This document shows, piece after piece, positions 51,884 to 61,149 of a stretch of DNA of 64,000 nt. The notes under the pieces are model-generated. The model had not been told where the DNA came from. It worked only from the letters and a program-made list of their open reading frames with translations, and made no database searches. Source of the DNA: Burkholderiales bacterium. GTDB taxonomy: Bacteria > Pseudomonadota > Gammaproteobacteria > Burkholderiales > SG8-41. The translations under genes and the position numbers were made by a program. Within the stretch, counting starts at the first letter, position 1. The number at the start of each line of letters is the position of its first letter. The stretch lies in contig JAIEPF010000002.1 of assembly GCA_019749945.1 (NCBI GenBank), forward strand, positions 75,914 to 139,913. The letters are read 5' to 3'.

Positions 51884-53407
51884 ATGAAGATAACGCCCGT
51901 GTTGCTGGTGATACTCGATGGCTTCGGCCATCGCGAAGCCTGCGCCGACAACGCCATCTGCCAGGCGCGCAAGCCGCACTGGAATTTTCTCTGGAAAACC
52001 GCGCCGCACACCCTCATCGACGCCTCCGAGAAATGGGTCGGCTTGCCGGCGCTGCAAATGGGCAACTCCGAGGTCGGCCACATGAACATCGGCGCCGGCC
52101 GCGTGGTGTACCAGGATTACACCAAGATCGAACATGCCATCGAAACCGGAGAGTTCGCCGGCAACACGGTGCTGAATGCCGCAATCGCCAAGGCGAGCAA
52201 TGGCGCGCTGCATGTGCTCGGCCTGCTGTCGCCGGGCGGCGTGCACAGCCACGAATCGCAGATCCACGCCCTGCTCGATCTTGCTGCCAAAAACGGTGCA
52301 AAAAAGGTTTATATGCATGCCTTCCTCGACGGCCGTGACACGCCGCCGCAAAGCGCCGAAGCCTCGCTGCTTGCGCTGCAGGACAAATGCCGGGCGCTGG
52401 GCCAGACGCAAATTGCGTCGATCTGCGGCCGCTACTTCGCGATGGACCGCGACCAGCGCTGGGAGCGCGTGCAGCCCGCCTATGAACTGATCACCGACGG
52501 CACTGCGGCGTACACCGCACCCGATGCGCTGTCCGGTTTAAAGGCCGCCTACGCCCGCGGCGAAACCGACGAATTCGTCAAGGCCACGGTCATCGGCCTG
52601 CCGGTGCGGGTCAACGACGGCGACGCCGTGGTGTTCATGAACTTCCGCTCCGACCGCGCACGGCAACTGACCTCCGCCCTGACCGACCCCGCGTTCAGCG
52701 GATTCGCACGCAAACGCGCGCCGCGACTCGGCTACTACTGCACACTGACCAGTTATGGCGAGGAGTTTGCACATATCCCCGCCGCCTTCGGCCCGCAGCA
52801 GATCCGCGAGGGTTTCGGCGAATACCTGGCGCTGCAGGGACTGCGCCAGTTGCGCATCGCGGAAACGGAAAAATACGCGCACGTGACCTATTTCTTCAAC
52901 GGCGGCGTGGAAACCCCGTACGCCGGTGAAGACCGCGTGCTGGTGCCTTCGCCCAAGGTCGCCACCTACGATCTGCAGCCGGAGATGAGCGCGCGCGAAG
53001 TCACCGACAAGCTGGTCGCCGCCATTCAGTCGCGCAAATATGACGCCATCGTCTGCAACTACGCCAACGGCGACATGGTCGGCCATACCGGCAATCTCGC
53101 CGCCGCGACCCGCGCCATCGAGGTGCTCGACGAATGCATAGGCCGCGTCGTCGAAGCCATGCGCGACATCGGCGGCGAAGTGCTGATCACCGCGGACCAT
53201 GGCAACGCCGAAACCATGCGCGACGAGGAATCGCAGCAGCCGCACACCGCGCACACCCTGAACCTGGTGCCGCTGCTCTACATCGGCCGCAAGGCGCGTA
53301 TTGCCGACGGCGGCGCGCTGCAGGATGTCGCGCCCACCCTGCTGGCGATGATGGGCCTGCCCAAGCCCGCGGCGATGACGGGGCGCTCGCTGCTCGAGTT
53401 TGCGTGA
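51884..53407 (+). CDS. gpmI: 2,3-bisphosphoglycerate-independent phosphoglycerate mutase
   Basis: This 507-residue Mn-dependent glycolytic enzyme interconverts 3- and 2-phosphoglycerate. It shows VLLVILDGFGHREA at the N-terminus (first metal Asp), the phosphoserine site MGNSEVGHMNIGAGR, DGRDTPP, and the metal-site segment ITADHGNAETM. The start is MKITPVLL; 11 earlier in-frame codons lie in AT-rich leader. Its stop overlaps the GTG of envC. Confidence 0.97.
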   Translation: MKITPVLLVILDGFGHREACADNAICQARKPHWNFLWKTAPHTLIDASEKWVGLPALQMGNSEVGHMNIGAGRVVYQDYTKIEHAIETGEFAGNTVLNAAIAKASNGALHVLGLLSPGGVHSHESQIHALLDLAAKNGAKKVYMHAFLDGRDTPPQSAEASLLALQDKCRALGQTQIASICGRYFAMDRDQRWERVQPAYELITDGTAAYTAPDALSGLKAAYARGETDEFVKATVIGLPVRVNDGDAVVFMNFRSDRARQLTSALTDPAFSGFARKRAPRLGYYCTLTSYGEEFAHIPAAFGPQQIREGFGEYLALQGLRQLRIAETEKYAHVTYFFNGGVETPYAGEDRVLVPSPKVATYDLQPEMSAREVTDKLVAAIQSRKYDAIVCNYANGDMVGHTGNLAAATRAIEVLDECIGRVVEAMRDIGGEVLITADHGNAETMRDEESQQPHTAHTLNLVPLLYIGRKARIADGGALQDVAPTLLAMMGLPKPAAMTGRSLLEFA

Positions 53408-54645
53408 CGCGCATTTGCGCAAGCCGCGTTTGTGCGGGCAGCGCGTGCCTGCTGCCGGCAATGCTGGCGCTGATCGCAGCCGCCTGGACGGCGCCTGCGG
53501 CCGGCGCGGCGGCGCCGGCAAAAACCCAGGAGGAAGCACGCGAACAGCAGCGCCAGCTGCGCGAGCGCATTTCCGCGCTGCAGAAAAAACTGGCGGCGGC
53601 GGAAGAAATCAAGACCGAGGCGTCGGATGCGCTGCGTGAATCCGAACAGGCGATCTCGGAAGCCAACCGCGAACTGCGCGAGCTCGCCCGCCGGTCGCGC
53701 GAGTCCAATGCCAAACTCGGCACATTGCGCAAATCATCGCTGGACACCGGCAAGGCCCTGCGCGCCCAGCAGGATCTGCTCGGCCGCATGCTGCGCCGGC
53801 AATACCTGCAGGGCCAGTCCGATGCGCTGCGCCTGGTGCTGAGCCGCGAAGATCCCAATGAAATGGCGCGCCAGCTGCATTACCTGGCGCATATCGCCCG
53901 CGCCCGCGCGCAACTGGTCGACGGCCTGCGCCGCAACCTGCGCGAAATCGACCGCCTCAAGGCGGAAATCGCAGAGGAAGTTGCAGCCATCGCGCGTATT
54001 GCCGCCGAACAGACCGCGCAGAGAAAGCGCCTGGAACAGGAAAAACGCGCCCGCGCCGGGGTGTTGTCGCGGGTATCGCGCGACATCCGCAGCCAGCAGC
54101 GTGAAATGCGCGCCATGCAGGCCAACGAAAACCGGCTGAGCCGGCTGGTCGACCAGCTGGCCAAACTGGTGGTGCGCAAGCCGGCGGCCAGCAGCCGCCC
54201 GCGGCCCCGCACCGAGGCCCTGCCGTCCAGCCGAGGCGACGACAGTCCATTTGCCGCGCTGCGCGGCAAACTCGCCTTGCCGGTGCGCGGGGAACTCGGC
54301 AGCCGGTTTGGCAGTCCACGTACGGATGGCGGCGTGACGTGGAAGGGTCTGTTCATTGCCGCCAGGTCGGGCGAAGACGTACGGGCGGTGGCCGACGGCC
54401 GGGTGGTCTATGCGGACTGGCTGCGCGGCTTCGGCAATCTGCTGATTATCGACCATGGCGACAGCTATATGACACTGTACGCGAACGCGGAAGCGCTGCT
54501 GAAACAGGTCGGCGATGTGATCCGCGGCGGCGAACCGGTCGCCACCGTGGGCAACAGCGGCGGCAATGCGGAATCGGGTTTATACTTTGAAATGCGTCAT
54601 GAGGGCAGGCCTTTCGACCCTCTCAACTGGGTCAGATTGCGATAA
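53404..54645 (+). CDS. envC: EnvC-like murein hydrolase activator (degenerate LytM/M23)
   Basis: This 413-residue periplasmic protein has an N-terminal signal segment, long coiled coils (about residues 40-125 and 160-265), and a C-terminal LytM fold (GELGSRFG through YFEMRHEGRPFDPLNWVRLR). The first zinc ligand region reads WKGLFIAA instead of HxGxD, and the HxH is replaced, so it should not cleave peptidoglycan but activate amidases as EnvC does. Start is the GTG overlapping the gpmI TGA; an ATG at 53461 is the alternative. Confidence 0.9.
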   Translation: MTRICASRVCAGSACLLPAMLALIAAAWTAPAAGAAAPAKTQEEAREQQRQLRERISALQKKLAAAEEIKTEASDALRESEQAISEANRELRELARRSRESNAKLGTLRKSSLDTGKALRAQQDLLGRMLRRQYLQGQSDALRLVLSREDPNEMARQLHYLAHIARARAQLVDGLRRNLREIDRLKAEIAEEVAAIARIAAEQTAQRKRLEQEKRARAGVLSRVSRDIRSQQREMRAMQANENRLSRLVDQLAKLVVRKPAASSRPRPRTEALPSSRGDDSPFAALRGKLALPVRGELGSRFGSPRTDGGVTWKGLFIAARSGEDVRAVADGRVVYADWLRGFGNLLIIDHGDSYMTLYANAEALLKQVGDVIRGGEPVATVGNSGGNAESGLYFEMRHEGRPFDPLNWVRLR

Positions 54646-54729
54646 CCGTCACCACTTCATTCTTCACCTTCTTTAACCCAACCATTCAGCCCTTGTTACA
54701 TACGCCGCATCTGGCGGCAGGAGCATCAA

Positions 54730-56157
54730 ATGCGTAGCAAATTCAATCAGTTAGGCTTGGTCATCCTCGGCGCACTGTTCGGTGTCGCGATCAGCCTCAA
54801 TTATTCGGCCATCGCCCAGCGCGAGACTGCCACGGCGCAGCCGCTGCCGATCGAGGAACTGCGCGCCTTCACCGAAGTTTTCGGCCGCGTCAAAAGCGAT
54901 TACGTCGAACCTGTCGCCGACAAAAAACTGATCACCGAAGCCATCAACGGCATGTTGACCGGCCTCGATCCGCATTCGGCCTACCTCGACCAGGAAGCCT
55001 TCAAGGAAATGCAGGTCGGCACCCAAGGCGAGTTCGGCGGCCTCGGCATCGAAGTCGGCATGGAGGACGGTTTTGTGCGCGTGGTGTCGCCGATCGACGA
55101 TTCCCCCGCCTCGCGCGCCGGCGTCAAGGCCGGCGACCTGATCGTCAAACTTGACGAGACCTCGGTCAAGGGCATGACGCTGAACGATGCGGTCAAACGC
55201 ATGCGCGGCAAACCCAACACCCCGATCGTGCTCACCATCGTGCGCAAGGGCGAAACCAAACCCATCGTGCTGACGCTGACCCGCGCGGTCATCAAGATCC
55301 AGAGCGTCAAATACAAGCTGCTGGAGCCGGGTTATGCCTATGTGCGCGTCAGCCAGTTCCAGGAACACACCGGTGAGACGATGGCGCGCGCCATCGAACG
55401 CATGTTCAAGGAAAATCAGGGGCCGATGAAAGGCATGGTGCTCGACCTGCGCAACGATCCGGGCGGACTGCTCAATGGCGCGGTGGCGGTGTCGGCGGCG
55501 TTCCTGCCCAAAGACGCGCTGGTGGTCTACACCGACGGCCGCACCGAGGACGCCAAGATGAAACTCAACGCGAGCCCCGAGCATTACCTGCGCGGCCGCA
55601 ACAAGGAAGACTTTCTGAAGCTGCTGCCGAAAGAGGCGAAAACAGTGCCGATGGTGGTGCTGGTCAATGGCGGCTCGGCTTCGGCTTCCGAGATCGTCGC
55701 CGGCGCACTGCAGGACCATGATCGCGCCGTGATCATGGGCCAGCAGACCTTCGGCAAGGGTTCGGTGCAGACCATCCTGCCGCTGGGCAACAACACGGCG
55801 ATCAAACTCACCACCGCGCGGTATTACACGCCCAAAGGCCGCTCCATCCAGGCCAAGGGCATCACGCCGGACATCCCGCTCGATGAGTTCGCCACCGACC
55901 GCGCGGCGCTGAAACTGCGCGAGGCCGACCTGACCAAACACCTGGGCGAAAGCGCCGCGGCGGAAACACCGGCGGAAAAAGCCGCGGCGGCGGAAAAATC
56001 GGCGCAGAAATACAAGTTCACGCCCGCGCCGCGGCCGAAGGAAGTCGATGAAAAAACACTGCGTCCGGAACCCGGTGAGGTTGTTTCACCCAACGACTAC
56101 GAACTGAACCAGGCCGTGGCTTTCCTGAAAAGCCGGTCTGGCACCAAAACCAACTGA
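54730..56157 (+). CDS. ctpA: C-terminal processing peptidase (S41, CtpA)
   Basis: This 475-residue periplasmic protease has an N-terminal signal/anchor, a PDZ domain (GGLGIEVGMEDGFVRVVSPIDDSPASRAGVKAGDLI, about residues 98-135) and the catalytic S41 domain: Ser in NGGSASASEIVAGAL, Lys in GQQTFGKGSVQT. A charged, Ala/Glu/Lys-rich tail ends the protein. A clear AGGAG precedes the ATG. It follows envC, as in many betaproteobacteria. Confidence 0.96.
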   Translation: MRSKFNQLGLVILGALFGVAISLNYSAIAQRETATAQPLPIEELRAFTEVFGRVKSDYVEPVADKKLITEAINGMLTGLDPHSAYLDQEAFKEMQVGTQGEFGGLGIEVGMEDGFVRVVSPIDDSPASRAGVKAGDLIVKLDETSVKGMTLNDAVKRMRGKPNTPIVLTIVRKGETKPIVLTLTRAVIKIQSVKYKLLEPGYAYVRVSQFQEHTGETMARAIERMFKENQGPMKGMVLDLRNDPGGLLNGAVAVSAAFLPKDALVVYTDGRTEDAKMKLNASPEHYLRGRNKEDFLKLLPKEAKTVPMVVLVNGGSASASEIVAGALQDHDRAVIMGQQTFGKGSVQTILPLGNNTAIKLTTARYYTPKGRSIQAKGITPDIPLDEFATDRAALKLREADLTKHLGESAAAETPAEKAAAAEKSAQKYKFTPAPRPKEVDEKTLRPEPGEVVSPNDYELNQAVAFLKSRSGTKTN

Positions 56158-56178
56158 ACTGCGTCTGCCCGCAACCAG

Positions 56179-56201
56179 CGCCCGGCCCCGCCGGGCGTTG
56201 T
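56179..56201 (+). terminator. Probable terminator after ctpA
   Basis: The perfect eight-base stem CGCCCGGC-CCC-GCCGGGCG is followed by TTGTTGTTT. It lies 22 bases after the ctpA stop and before moeB. Confidence 0.6.
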
Positions 56202-56235
56202 TGTTTGCAGCCGCCGTAACGGATAGATTCTCGCC

Positions 56236-56985
56236 ATGGACGACCATCAGTTGCTGCGTTACAGCCGGCATATCCTGCTGCCGGAAATCGGCATCGAGGG
56301 CCAGCAGCGCCTGCTCGATGCGCACGCGCTGCTGATCGGCGCCGGCGGCCTCGGCTCCCCGGCGGCGCTTTACCTGGCATCGGCGGGCGTCGGCACGCTG
56401 ACGATCTGCGACGGCGACAACGTCGATCTCACCAACCTGCAGCGCCAGATCGTGCATCGCGAGGCGGCGGTCGGCGCCAAAAAAGTGGATTCGGCGCGCG
56501 ACACCCTGCTCGGACTCAATCCCGCCATCCGCATCAACACCGTGGCCGAACGGGTGGCCGGAGACCAGCTGCAGTCGCTGGTGACCGGCGCCGACGTGGT
56601 GCTCGACGGCAGTGACAACTTCGCGACCCGGCACGCCGTCAACCGCGCCTGCGTCACGGCGCGCAAACCTCTGGTGTCGGGCGCCGGCATCCGTTTTGAC
56701 GGACAACTCGCGGTATTCGACCTGCGCCGCGCGGATTCGCCCTGTTATGCCTGCCTGTTCCCGGAAGCGGGTGAAATGGAAGACATGCGCTGCGCGGTGA
56801 TGGGCGTGTTCGCGCCGCTGGTCGGCATCATCGGCGCGATGCAGGCCGCCGAAGCGCTGAAAATCCTGACCGGCACCGGCGAAACGTTGAACGGCAAACT
56901 GCTGCTGCTCGACGCACTGAACATGGATGTGCGCACCATCAGCCTGAAACAAGATCCCGACTGCGCGGCCTGCGCCGGGCGCTAA
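56236..56985 (+). CDS. moeB: MoeB/ThiF/HesA family adenylyltransferase
   Basis: This 249-residue E1-like enzyme adenylates the C-terminal Gly of a sulphur-carrier protein (MoaD or ThiS). Motifs: RHILLPEIGIEGQQRL, the nucleotide loop GAGGLGSPAALYLASAGVG, DGDNVDLTNLQRQ, DGSDNFATRHAVN, and zinc CxxC pairs CYAC and CAAC. No rhodanese domain is fused. The MoeB name is by similarity; ThiF cannot be excluded. Confidence 0.92.
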   Translation: MDDHQLLRYSRHILLPEIGIEGQQRLLDAHALLIGAGGLGSPAALYLASAGVGTLTICDGDNVDLTNLQRQIVHREAAVGAKKVDSARDTLLGLNPAIRINTVAERVAGDQLQSLVTGADVVLDGSDNFATRHAVNRACVTARKPLVSGAGIRFDGQLAVFDLRRADSPCYACLFPEAGEMEDMRCAVMGVFAPLVGIIGAMQAAEALKILTGTGETLNGKLLLLDALNMDVRTISLKQDPDCAACAGR

Positions 56986-57025
56986 CTGTTCCAAGGCCCG
57001 GCACGGCTTCGGGCCGGCGATATCG

Positions 57026-57346
57026 TCAGGTCGTCATATCCAGCGAATCGGCAGCCGGATCACCCGCAACTGGAGCGTGACCGCTCAGCAGCGCCTCAAG
57101 GTCGCGAGTCACCCGGTCCATGTCCGGCGGATTGCGGCCCAGCATCTGCAGCAGCAGGCGCGACGGAAAATCGGCCAGCGTTTCTGCGTGATTGGAGCGG
57201 ATTCGCGACGCGGTCTCCAGTGCCGGCCGGACATGGGTGAATTTGAACCCGGCCTTTGTATTCTCGACCGCATCGGCCAGCGCCAGTTGCGCACGCGCCA
57301 CGCCGATCATCAGTTGCGCGAGTTGTTGTGTAGTCACATCCGCCAT
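57026..57346 (-). CDS. conserved hypothetical protein, 106 residues
   Basis: I do not recognise a named family. The protein is mostly helical with no signal or membrane segment: MADVTTQQLAQLMIGVARAQ, then two amphipathic helices (TRDLEALLS near the end). A good GGAG precedes the ATG. It lies downstream of slmA on the same strand (56 bases), so it may be co-transcribed with slmA. Confidence 0.65.
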   Translation of the reverse strand: MADVTTQQLAQLMIGVARAQLALADAVENTKAGFKFTHVRPALETASRIRSNHAETLADFPSRLLLQMLGRNPPDMDRVTRDLEALLSGHAPVAGDPAADSLDMTT

Positions 57347-57402
57347 GGCTTACTCCTTGTTTTGGTTTTCCGTCCCGTATCTCTGGATTGCCGGATAAAC
57401 GA

Positions 57403-57987
57403 TCAGGCGAGCACGCCTTCCATCAACTGCTTCCACTGCTTGTGCCAGAATTCCGCCGGATCGCGGCGGAATCCGCTTTTTGCATACTGGTGCCAGCGCC
57501 CGGCGACAAAACTCATCAGCGCATTGGCCTGGGCGGCGAGATCGACGTCTTCGGCGACCTCCTTCTGCGTCACCGCGAAACGCAGCGCCTGCTTCAGCGC
57601 GGCCTCGATGCGATCATGAATCTGGTTGATGCGCGACTGCAGCGCCTCGTCCTCGGTGACCAGCGCGTCACCGATCAGCACCCGCGTCATGCCGCGGTTT
57701 TTCTGCGCGAAACCGAGCAGCATGGTCATGATGGCCTCGGTCTGGCGCAGCCCGCTCTGTTCTTCACTGGTGATCTTGTTGATCAGCGAAAACAGCGTCT
57801 GTTCGACAAAATCGATGAGGCCGGCGAACATGTCGGCCTTGCCCTTGAAGTGGCGGTACAGCGCCGCCTCGGAAACCTCGATGCGCGCCGCGAGCGCCGC
57901 CGTGGTGATGCGTTCCGCCGACGGCCCCTCGAGCATCTGCGCCAGGGTCTGCAGAATCTGTGACTTGCGTTCGCCGCTGCGTGCCAT
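57403..57987 (-). CDS. slmA: nucleoid occlusion factor SlmA (TetR family)
   Basis: This 194-residue protein has an N-terminal helix-turn-helix (ITTAALAARIEVSEAALYRHFKGKADMFAGLIDFVE, about residues 28-63) followed by TetR ligand-domain helices. SlmA traits include RKSQILQTLAQMLE at the start and FVEQTLFSLINKI. It would block FtsZ assembly over the chromosome when bound to its sites. It lies in an operon with the nucleotidase and argB. Confidence 0.9.
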   Translation of the reverse strand: MARSGERKSQILQTLAQMLEGPSAERITTAALAARIEVSEAALYRHFKGKADMFAGLIDFVEQTLFSLINKITSEEQSGLRQTEAIMTMLLGFAQKNRGMTRVLIGDALVTEDEALQSRINQIHDRIEAALKQALRFAVTQKEVAEDVDLAAQANALMSFVAGRWHQYAKSGFRRDPAEFWHKQWKQLMEGVLA

Positions 57988-57995
57988 GCGCTTCC

Positions 57996-58640
57996 TCAGT
58001 ACAGTATCGTTGCGAAATTGGAAATCCCGGCAATGCCGGCGACGCGCACATCAACGTAAGCCGGCGCCCGCTCCGCCCGCGCCACCCAGACCGTCTTCAT
58101 GCCCAGCCGTTTCGCGGTGCGCAGGTTTTCCAGTGAATCCTCGACCATGATACAGCGCCGCGGCCGCAGGTGATGCGCGCGGCACAGGCGCAGGAAACCG
58201 TAGACATCGGGTTTGGGGCGGAAACGCACGCGCTCGATGGAAAACACCGCATCGAAGAGATCGCCGATGCCGAGTATGCGCAGCACGGCCCGCGCGTAAT
58301 GCACCGGCGCGTTGGAAAACACGAACTTGCGCCCCGGCAGGCGGCGCAGCGTTTGGCGCAGCAGCGGTTCGCCGACGACCATGCGCCGCAGGTCCGGAAA
58401 CTGGTGGGTATGCCACAAAAAATGGCCGGGATCGGTGCCGTGGTGGCGGATCAGCCCGAGCAGTGTCGCGCCGTAACGCCGCCAGTAATGGCGCCGCAGC
58501 TCGCCGGCTGCCTGCTCGTCAAGCTGCAGGTGCTGCTGCAGGTAGGCGGTCATCGCGCGGTTGATATGCGGAAAGATATGCGGCGTCGCATTGTGCAGCG
58601 TATTGTCGAGGTCGAATATCCACGCGACATTGCGGGCCAT
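57996..58640 (-). CDS. pyrimidine 5'-nucleotidase (HAD family)
   Basis: This 214-residue HAD phosphatase has DLDNTLH as catalytic Asp motif (residues 9-15), FSNAPVHYARAVL (motif II), RFRPKPDVYGFLR (motif III Lys) and MVEDSLENLRTAKRLGMKTVWV (motif IV). It is of the yeast Ssm1/Sdt1-like type annotated as pyrimidine 5'-nucleotidase and regularly found beside argB and slmA in betaproteobacteria. Confidence 0.9.
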   Translation of the reverse strand: MARNVAWIFDLDNTLHNATPHIFPHINRAMTAYLQQHLQLDEQAAGELRRHYWRRYGATLLGLIRHHGTDPGHFLWHTHQFPDLRRMVVGEPLLRQTLRRLPGRKFVFSNAPVHYARAVLRILGIGDLFDAVFSIERVRFRPKPDVYGFLRLCRAHHLRPRRCIMVEDSLENLRTAKRLGMKTVWVARAERAPAYVDVRVAGIAGISNFATILY

Positions 58641-58649
58641 GGCACCGGT

Positions 58650-59588
<939 letters not shown>

Positions 59589-59605
59589 TCATTCTACCTG
59601 ACGAC

Positions 59606-59641
59606 AAAAAAAGCGGCAGGGCTTTTGCCCTGCCGCTTTTT
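59606..59641. terminator. Strong bidirectional terminator between hsp20 and argB
   Basis: A-run, perfect stem GCGGCAGGGC-TTTT-GCCCTGCCGC, T-run. For hsp20 on the minus strand it lies 44 bases after the stop. It isolates argB from heat-shock transcription. Confidence 0.92.
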
Positions 59642-59685
59642 GGCTTCCTGTTTCTCGGCATGCGCGGCCGTCTGCGCAGCCACCT

Positions 59686-60114
59686 TCAGTTGATGGACAG
59701 GCGCTTCGCGTTGACCGCGGCTTTTTTCGGCAATGTCAGTTCCAGCACGCCGTCGGCATACTTGGCCACGGCCTTGTCTTCGTCAACGGCCTGACCCAGC
59801 GTGAACGCGCGGTAGACCTTGCCGTAGTGGCGCTCGGCGCGCAGCACGCGCTCGCCTTCCTTGACCTCGCGTTCGTTGCGCGCTTCGGCGCTGATCGCGA
59901 TCTGGTCGGCGTCGATGGTGACGTGGATGTCTTCCTTTTTCACGCCGGGAATATCGGCGTACACGGTGTAGGCGTTGTCGTCTTCACGGACATCGACGCG
60001 GAAGGACTGCGCCGTCTGCGGTGTGCCTTCAAAGGCCATCGGGCGTACAAAAAAACCGCGCAGCAGTTCGTCGAAAGAATCGTCAAACGGGGTAAAGCGG
60101 GTAACATTGACCAT
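59686..60114 (-). CDS. small heat-shock protein Hsp20 (alpha-crystallin family)
   Basis: This 142-residue chaperone holds unfolded proteins. It has the alpha-crystallin domain at about residues 37-135 (FRVDVREDDNAYTVYADIPGVKKEDIHVTI), with the family-defining YADGVLELTLPK (A-x-GVL) near the C-terminus. The start is MVNVTRFTPFDD, seven bases after an AGGAG. A sigma-32-type promoter lies upstream. Confidence 0.95.
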   Translation of the reverse strand: MVNVTRFTPFDDSFDELLRGFFVRPMAFEGTPQTAQSFRVDVREDDNAYTVYADIPGVKKEDIHVTIDADQIAISAEARNEREVKEGERVLRAERHYGKVYRAFTLGQAVDEDKAVAKYADGVLELTLPKKAAVNAKRLSIN

Positions 60115-60161
60115 GAGAGTTCTCCTTGAATTTGTCATGGCGCGCTGCGCCAGTGTTTCGA

Positions 60162-60189
60162 ATATGGGTGCCCCGGGAATCATTTCAAG
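60162..60189 (-). promoter_or_regulatory. Sigma-32 (RpoH) type promoter of hsp20
   Basis: On the minus strand CTTGAAA (60183-60189), 14-base spacer, CCCATAT (60162-60168). This fits the RpoH consensus CTTGAAA and CCCCATNT well. It is about 48 bases before the hsp20 ATG. Confidence 0.78.
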
Positions 60190-60230
60190 AGCCGCTGACA
60201 GCCGTCATTGCAACACCCCGAAAATAATTA

Positions 60231-60251
60231 TAAGTATTTGTTTTTAAAGGA
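60231..60251 (+). repeat. AT-rich box, copy 6 (at the ribosome-binding site of the sigma-factor gene)
   Basis: It reads TAAGTATTTGTTTTTAAA then GGA, so the end of the box forms the Shine-Dalgarno sequence (AAAGGA) before the TTG start at 60258. It shares 18 consecutive bases with the copy at 39076. Confidence 0.55.
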
Positions 60252-60257
60252 TTTTTA

Positions 60258-60845
60258 TTGAGCCCGGAAACCGGCCCCAGCGTTGCCCAGCCCGCCGCGA
60301 TCGAAGGCGAACGCGCCTACCTGCTGCGTTATGCGCGACTGCAGTTGCGCGACCCGGCGCAGGCCGAAGACGCGGTGCAGGAAACCCTGCTTGCCGCCCT
60401 TGAAGGCGCCGCCCGGTTTGCCGGCAAGTCATCGCTGCGCACCTGGCTCACCGGCATCCTCAAACACAAAATCATCGACCACCTGCGCCGCGCCGGGCGC
60501 GAACAGCCGCTGACCGGCGACGGTGATGACCGTTCCGAAGCCGAAGCCGTGGACGCGCTGTTCGCCGCCGACGGGCACTGGCGTGAATTTCCGGCGCAAT
60601 GGGGCAATCCCGATGCCGCGCTGGAAAACAGCCGCTTCTGGACCGCCTTTGAAGAATGCGCCCGGCGCCTGCCGGCACGCACCGCGCGGGTGTTCATGAT
60701 GCGCGAAATCATGGACATGCCGACCGAGGAGATCTGTAAGGCGCTCGATATCACCGCGACCAACTGCTGGGTCATGCTGCACCGCGCGCGCCTGACCCTG
60801 CGCGAATGTCTCGAACTGCAGTGGTTCGGAAAGTCCGGCCAATGA
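60258..60845 (+). CDS. ECF-type sigma-70 family RNA polymerase sigma factor
   Basis: This is a 195-residue protein. Region 2 is LLRYARLQLRDPAQAEDAVQETLLAALEG with SSLRTWLTGILKHKIIDHLRR. Region 4 is FMMREIMDMPTEEICKALDITATNCWVMLHRARLTLREC. A linker of about 45 residues between them is longer than usual. Start is a TTG with AAAGGA seven bases before. It forms a pair with the next gene, a zinc-finger protein, through an ATGA overlap. It is divergent from hsp20. The signal it senses is unknown. Confidence 0.9.
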   Translation: MSPETGPSVAQPAAIEGERAYLLRYARLQLRDPAQAEDAVQETLLAALEGAARFAGKSSLRTWLTGILKHKIIDHLRRAGREQPLTGDGDDRSEAEAVDALFAADGHWREFPAQWGNPDAALENSRFWTAFEECARRLPARTARVFMMREIMDMPTEEICKALDITATNCWVMLHRARLTLRECLELQWFGKSGQ

Positions 60846-61021
60846 TCCCGAATTGCAAACACACCGCTGAACTGCTGTCGCAGGGCCAGGACCGGCCGCT
60901 GACGCCGGTTGAACAACTCCGTCTGCGCCTGCACCTGCTGCTGTGCGACGGCTGCCGCAATTTCAGCCGCCAGCTCGAATTCATGCGCAGGGCCCTGCGC
61001 CGCTACCGCGACCGCGACTGA
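60842..61021 (+). CDS. short zf-HC2/ZAS anti-sigma factor
   Basis: This 59-residue soluble protein has the ZAS motif H-x3-C-x2-C (HLLLCDGC, about residues 31-38) plus a Cys/His pair near the N-terminus (NCKH). There is no membrane segment, so it would be a cytoplasmic zinc-binding anti-sigma factor, possibly redox-sensitive. It is translationally coupled to the sigma gene (ATGA). Confidence 0.85.
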   Translation: MIPNCKHTAELLSQGQDRPLTPVEQLRLRLHLLLCDGCRNFSRQLEFMRRALRRYRDRD

Positions 61022-61127
61022 CCGCATCAGCAGCGGAACTTCATCGCCGGGCTCCGGTCTGCCTGATGTCGCGCCTCGCATCGCCGTCGATTCACGCCGC
61101 GATACCGGAAGCGCAAGCCGGCACGGT

Positions 61128-61133
61128 TATAAT
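61128..61133 (+). promoter_or_regulatory. Candidate -10 element of dacC
   Basis: A perfect TATAAT lies 22 bases before the dacC ATG; no clear -35 is seen. The 128-base gap between the anti-sigma gene and dacC otherwise shows no feature. Confidence 0.35.
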
Positions 61134-61149
61134 CAGGCTTTTTCCACAG

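Noticed and set aside
51838..51895. A seventh AT-rich box before gpmI
   Set aside because: AAAAAATATCATTAAAATC is similar in composition but lacks the TTGTTTTTA core, so it is ordinary AT-rich leader.
57001..57020. Hairpin GGCCCG/CGGGCC after moeB as a terminator
   Set aside because: No T-run follows on either strand, so I did not call it.
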